64,000 nt of DNA from NCBI RefSeq assembly GCF_003353425.1, contig NZ_QRAO01000001.1, positions 868,001 to 932,000 on the forward strand, in the 5' to 3' direction. A program made the position numbers and the translations under genes. The notes under the pieces were generated by a model that worked only from the letters and a program-made list of their open reading frames with translations, searched no databases and was not told the origin of the DNA. The stretch is from Marinirhabdus gelatinilytica. GTDB taxonomy: Bacteria > Bacteroidota > Bacteroidia > Flavobacteriales > Flavobacteriaceae. Positions 60,818 to 64,000 of this stretch are shown piece after piece. The stretch's first letter is position 1. The number at the start of each line of letters is the position of its first letter.

Positions 60818-61399
60818 TTAATATTCGGTTTCTCGATTATTAATTTTATCCTGCATTTTTCTAAAGGAAATGATATCCTTATATCTTCTTGTCTTTGTGG
60901 TGATGTTGACAACCATTTCTTTTGATTCCAGTTCTTTTGCTTTAAGAATTTCAGCACGTTCGGCATCGCTCATTTTTAGGTAATCGCTGGATAGGACTTC
61001 GTCTATAAAATCTACTGTGTCTAACGAGTTTTGTACTATGGCGTCAAACGATTCCACAACCCTTGAAACTTCATCGGGTTTGATGTAGGGCGAATTCAAA
61101 ATATCCTGCAAATCATTTTGCATTACGTTGATAAGACGCTGATTATTCTGTCCAATTTCCTCAACTGCTCTCAGTTGCTCAACAACGCTTGATACTTTCT
61201 CTATTGCCTCTTTTGCATCTTTCAAGAATTTTACAGACTTAATCATCTGAGCTGTCTGTTTACCTGATTCTATAAGTTGTTTTACCAAACTGATAAAATT
61301 TGTATTATCGTAAGTAGGCATTCCTTGGGCGGTTGCTTTGCCTGACATAAATAAGGTCAATACTACCGTTGCTACTAAAATTTTGATTTTTGTCTTCAT
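60818..61399 (-). CDS. traI: TraI conjugation protein
   Basis: 193 residues with a signal peptide (LFMSGKATAQG), then a long helical body (LVKQLIESGKQTAQMIKSVK; EAIEKVSSVVEQLRAVEE), typical of TraI-type (VirB5-like) proteins of Bacteroidota elements. Periplasmic; probably a pilus or channel accessory. 4 nt after traG. Confidence 0.85.
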   Translation of the reverse strand: MKTKIKILVATVVLTLFMSGKATAQGMPTYDNTNFISLVKQLIESGKQTAQMIKSVKFLKDAKEAIEKVSSVVEQLRAVEEIGQNNQRLINVMQNDLQDILNSPYIKPDEVSRVVESFDAIVQNSLDTVDFIDEVLSSDYLKMSDAERAEILKAKELESKEMVVNITTKTRRYKDIISFRKMQDKINNRETEY

Positions 61400-61403
61400 A
61401 ATA

Positions 61404-63806
61404 TTATGTTTTAGATGTGAATTGAATTATTGCTTTTTGCATATCGTGATGCTCGCTGTAGAGCTTCATTATTTCCTCGTTTTCTTTTCCATCGGTCAGA
61501 TAAGCGGCATAAACTTCATTCGGAACTTCAAGACGGAAAATGTTACTTTCCCTACCGATTTTAATAAACATTTCGGTGTACTTCCGTGGTCCGGAAAGGT
61601 TGTTTTTGATGGACTTTAATTGGTTTAAATCGTGACTGGATAGATTGAGCCTTTTGACCAATTCGTCATAGCCTTTTTCATTGTTTAAGCTATAAATGAC
61701 TTGGGTGTTCTCTAATATGCTTGCGGAAGTTGAGTTGTTAGGCAATTGATTAATGGATTGTAGAATAATCCCAATCGCACCGTTTTGTTTACGAATAGCT
61801 TGATAGTAAAATTCTACACTTTCCAATACATTTTCAAACTTCAATTGCTTGGCAAACTCATCGAAAAGGATGATTCCTTTTTCGGCTCTGTTTTTCCAAA
61901 TGGTTCGTTGGATAGCGGATTTGATGAGCTTGAGCATTACGGACAAGATTTCCTTGTTGTCCTTGACTTCATCCAGTTCAAAAACAATCAATCGCTTATC
62001 CTCGATTTTATAAGTTTGGTCCTCGCTTACTTCAAAAAGGAAGCTATATAGACCATCACCGACATATTCGGACATTACGTGCAAAAAGCTCGTGACATTG
62101 AAATAGTCGGGATGGATTTTTAAGGTGTCCAGAAGGTCTTTCTGATTCCTTTCTATAAAACTGTAAAAACCGTCTAACGAGTGATTTTCTGAAGTGCTTT
62201 CGTAGTAATGGCGCAGTATCTTTTTAACCGATACCGATTGTGCTTTAGTCACTTTTAAATCTGAAGCAAACAGCTCAAACAAAAAAACGGATAGGTCTTC
62301 CAGTCGCTCAGGTGTCAGGTCATTTGTATCACTTATGTAAAAAGGGTTGATGCCTAAGTTCTTTCCGCTTTCGTAGCGAAGCACCGTGTATTTTTCGGGA
62401 TAGAGTTTGGCAAACTTGGTGTATGAGCCACCCAAATCAATGATGACCAAGCGAACACCACTTTCAAAATATTGGCGCAGTATGTTGTTTGCCAAAAAGG
62501 ATTTCCCTTCGCCTGTTGGTGCAAAAATGGCAAAGTTTCTTGCCTTAATTCTTTTCTTCTTTTCATCCCAAACATCTTTCAGAACAGGAATGTTATGCTC
62601 GCGGTCATTAAAGATAATTCCGGTGTTATCACTTTTGTAATTGGTGTTATTGATGAACAGGCAAAGCGCGTGTTTTAAATCGGTTACGTATAAATCATTG
62701 TTTGAGAAATTGGAAGAGAAACAGCAGTAACTATTAAGGATGTAATTCTTGCGTTCTTCGCCTCTCGGATAGTATGGTATGATATCCAGTTCTTTAAATT
62801 CAGTCTTTATTTTTGAAGTTATTTTATCGAGCTCTTTGGCTTCTTTTGCCCAGTACACGATATTGAGATGACCACGAATAATTCGGGCATTGTCATCAGC
62901 ATTGATTTGGTCAAGGATGTGCTGAATTTTGCCAAGAACCACTTTATTCTGCGAACCGAAGTTGGAACTTTTGTTGAGTTCCTCAATCTTATTATCGAGC
63001 AGTTTACGCCACTTTTGTTTGTCATCTAAATAAAGGATTTGATTGACAATGTGATTCTCATTAAGCGTAAGCCCTAAGCCATCAATAAACCCTTGATGAA
63101 ACACAAAATCGTCAGAAGTGAATTTCTCATTGGTTTTGCTACTTTGTACACTTTCGCCAAAGCACAGTTCGCTGTTGATGGCCAGGGCATCAAAATGGTT
63201 TTCGCCAATATTGACGCTTTTTTTGTCCAGTAAAATGTCAGTATCATAACCTTCATTAAAGCCATTGAAGTAGGCACTTGTTAGTTGTTGTATTTCTTCC
63301 GCTTTAAGCGAAATAAAATCCATCTTTCGGCTATTATTGATGAAAGAAACGGAATCGCTTACCGAGTTGGCGAAGCTATTGATATTATCATCCAGTTCCT
63401 GTACGATTCCCTTTGAAACCTTTCGGAACGGATTGACATATTTAGGATTGTTTAGAGCCTTATTTTTGGTCAAGATGAAGAACAAATAACAGCTATGTTC
63501 GATATGTTCACGACCTTTAAAATGCTCGTGGGTAGCCTTTTCCAAAAAGGTTGAATTCGGAAGTTGTTCTGAAGTATATGATTTCTTGAGGTAGATATCC
63601 TGCTTGTGAACCACAGTACCAACAGGCAATGACTTCAACGCCTGAAACCAAGCACCGTGTATATCCTCAAAATCCTTTTCAGATAAGGAATAGATTTCTG
63701 GTAGATTTCCTCTGTAGCACAGAATAACATTGCCATTATTGGCAAATACGATATTGTTCTGAATATCTACGATGGGTTGATATGCCGAAAGGTTAATCTT
63801 GTTCAT
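61404..63806 (-). CDS. traG: TraG conjugation ATPase (VirB4-like)
   Basis: 800 residues. N-terminal part with LSEKDFEDIHGAWFQALKSLP, then the ATPase core: Walker A FAPTGEGKSF (~428-437), Walker B region GIILFDEFAKQL (~645-655), and a C-terminal part with SINQLPNNSTSASILENTQV. Energises pilus assembly and DNA transfer. Start overlaps the upstream gene by 14 nt. This TraG is the VirB4 homologue, distinct from the VirD4-like protein at 53014. Confidence 0.93.
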   Translation of the reverse strand: MNKINLSAYQPIVDIQNNIVFANNGNVILCYRGNLPEIYSLSEKDFEDIHGAWFQALKSLPVGTVVHKQDIYLKKSYTSEQLPNSTFLEKATHEHFKGREHIEHSCYLFFILTKNKALNNPKYVNPFRKVSKGIVQELDDNINSFANSVSDSVSFINNSRKMDFISLKAEEIQQLTSAYFNGFNEGYDTDILLDKKSVNIGENHFDALAINSELCFGESVQSSKTNEKFTSDDFVFHQGFIDGLGLTLNENHIVNQILYLDDKQKWRKLLDNKIEELNKSSNFGSQNKVVLGKIQHILDQINADDNARIIRGHLNIVYWAKEAKELDKITSKIKTEFKELDIIPYYPRGEERKNYILNSYCCFSSNFSNNDLYVTDLKHALCLFINNTNYKSDNTGIIFNDREHNIPVLKDVWDEKKKRIKARNFAIFAPTGEGKSFLANNILRQYFESGVRLVIIDLGGSYTKFAKLYPEKYTVLRYESGKNLGINPFYISDTNDLTPERLEDLSVFLFELFASDLKVTKAQSVSVKKILRHYYESTSENHSLDGFYSFIERNQKDLLDTLKIHPDYFNVTSFLHVMSEYVGDGLYSFLFEVSEDQTYKIEDKRLIVFELDEVKDNKEILSVMLKLIKSAIQRTIWKNRAEKGIILFDEFAKQLKFENVLESVEFYYQAIRKQNGAIGIILQSINQLPNNSTSASILENTQVIYSLNNEKGYDELVKRLNLSSHDLNQLKSIKNNLSGPRKYTEMFIKIGRESNIFRLEVPNEVYAAYLTDGKENEEIMKLYSEHHDMQKAIIQFTSKT

Positions 63807-63999
63807 AATCGAAGCCAGAGTTTCTTTTGTTACTAATGATTTGCGGAAATGCCTTTGCCATTTGGAATAGCTGCGGATTGTGGGCTATTCTTGTCAGCGC
63901 CACATATAGGGAAGCATTGAACACCAATACACCTATTATTATCCCAAAGCTGAATGAGAATATGATGATGAGCAAAGAAGCCAAAATAGAAACCATCAT
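63793..63999 (-). CDS. Small conjugal-transfer membrane protein, possibly partial
   Basis: 68 residues as far as the window shows: MMVSILASLLIIIFSFSFGI and one further hydrophobic part, then HNPQLFQMAKAFPQII. It lies just upstream of traG, where TraE/TraF-type small proteins usually stand. A start at 63999 is possible, but the frame may continue past the end of the window. Confidence 0.6.
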   Translation of the reverse strand: MMVSILASLLIIIFSFSFGIIIGVLVFNASLYVALTRIAHNPQLFQMAKAFPQIISNKRNSGFDYEQD

Positions 64000-64000
64000 C

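Noticed and set aside
60817-60966. N-terminal extension of traJ
   Set aside because: It would overlap traI almost completely at its end; the ATG at 60816 follows the traI stop directly.
1-64000. tRNA, rRNA or integrase/attachment site
   Set aside because: No cloverleaf-like or rRNA-like sequence and no tyrosine or serine integrase gene was recognised, so the element ends are not defined in the window.

Overview
The window reads as a mobile, probably integrative and conjugative, element of a flavobacterium (Bacteroidota, family Flavobacteriaceae). Reasons: a Bacteroidetes-type transfer operon (traG-I-J-K-M-N order), a BfmA/BtgA-like mobilisation protein with a DUF5712-type relaxase, promoters that fit the Bacteroidetes -7 box TAnnTTTG, AT-rich DNA, many DUF families typical of Bacteroidota (DUF3347, DUF302, DUF2911, DUF932, DUF4138), and a highly iterated palindrome GCTTTCGCGAAAGC inside coding regions. 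Taxonomy below family level cannot be read from the sequence.

Layout. (1) 1-19.7 kb is a copper and heavy-metal island, all on the + strand: the end of a CusA-type RND pump, its TolC-like channel, an AraC-type regulator with a metal-binding-like N-terminus, a Met-rich multicopper oxidase fused to a CopB-like barrel, an APC permease, three DUF3347 proteins, a haem-binding protein, a K+ channel-like protein, an ArsP-like permease, a CopA-type P1B-ATPase, DUF2911, PepSY and DUF305 proteins, and a CusB-type adaptor fused to a fourth DUF3347 domain. (2) 19.7-22.9 kb holds a ParB-like protein and a DUF932 protein, each behind the same ~130-150 bp leader. (3) 23.0-32.0 kb is a sulfur module: a Crp/Fnr regulator, a TauE exporter, a sterol-desaturase-like enzyme, an MBL-rhodanese persulfide-dioxygenase-like protein, a TlpA/SoxB-like/DsrE/DoxX operon and a split YeeE/YedE transporter. 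(4) 32.0-38.7 kb is a second, His-rich CzcCBA-type efflux operon. (5) 38.7-49.6 kb is accessory cargo bounded by four direct copies of a ~190-bp intergenic repeat: a Crp regulator with a decayed MFS-rhodanese gene, a nuclease-like protein, an AbiE-like toxin-antitoxin pair, an unrecognised three-gene operon ending in a UPF0489 (arginase-fold-like) protein, and a second leader/DUF932 unit. (6) 49.6-64 kb is the transfer machinery: a hairpin cluster, ssb, small element genes, an oriT-like region, mobilisation genes, coupling protein, a restriction-endonuclease-like gene and an adenine methyltransferase, then the tra operon on the - strand running out of the window.

How the parts work together. 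Copper would be oxidised and exported by the oxidase, P-type ATPase and CusABC-like pump, with DUF3347 proteins as plausible periplasmic metal carriers. In the sulfur module four FNR-type palindromes (GTAAC-N4-GTTAC, one with a single mismatch) lie exactly the same distance (36.5 nt) upstream of the last base of four -7 boxes. This predicts one regulon controlled by the adjacent Crp-like protein.

The strongest candidates for undescribed biology are this regulon, the repeated leader of parB and DUF932, a run of four related hairpins with G-U-consistent stems at 10.58-10.92 kb, and the repeat-bounded cargo with an unknown three-gene operon. All functional calls come from reading motifs; no database search was run.
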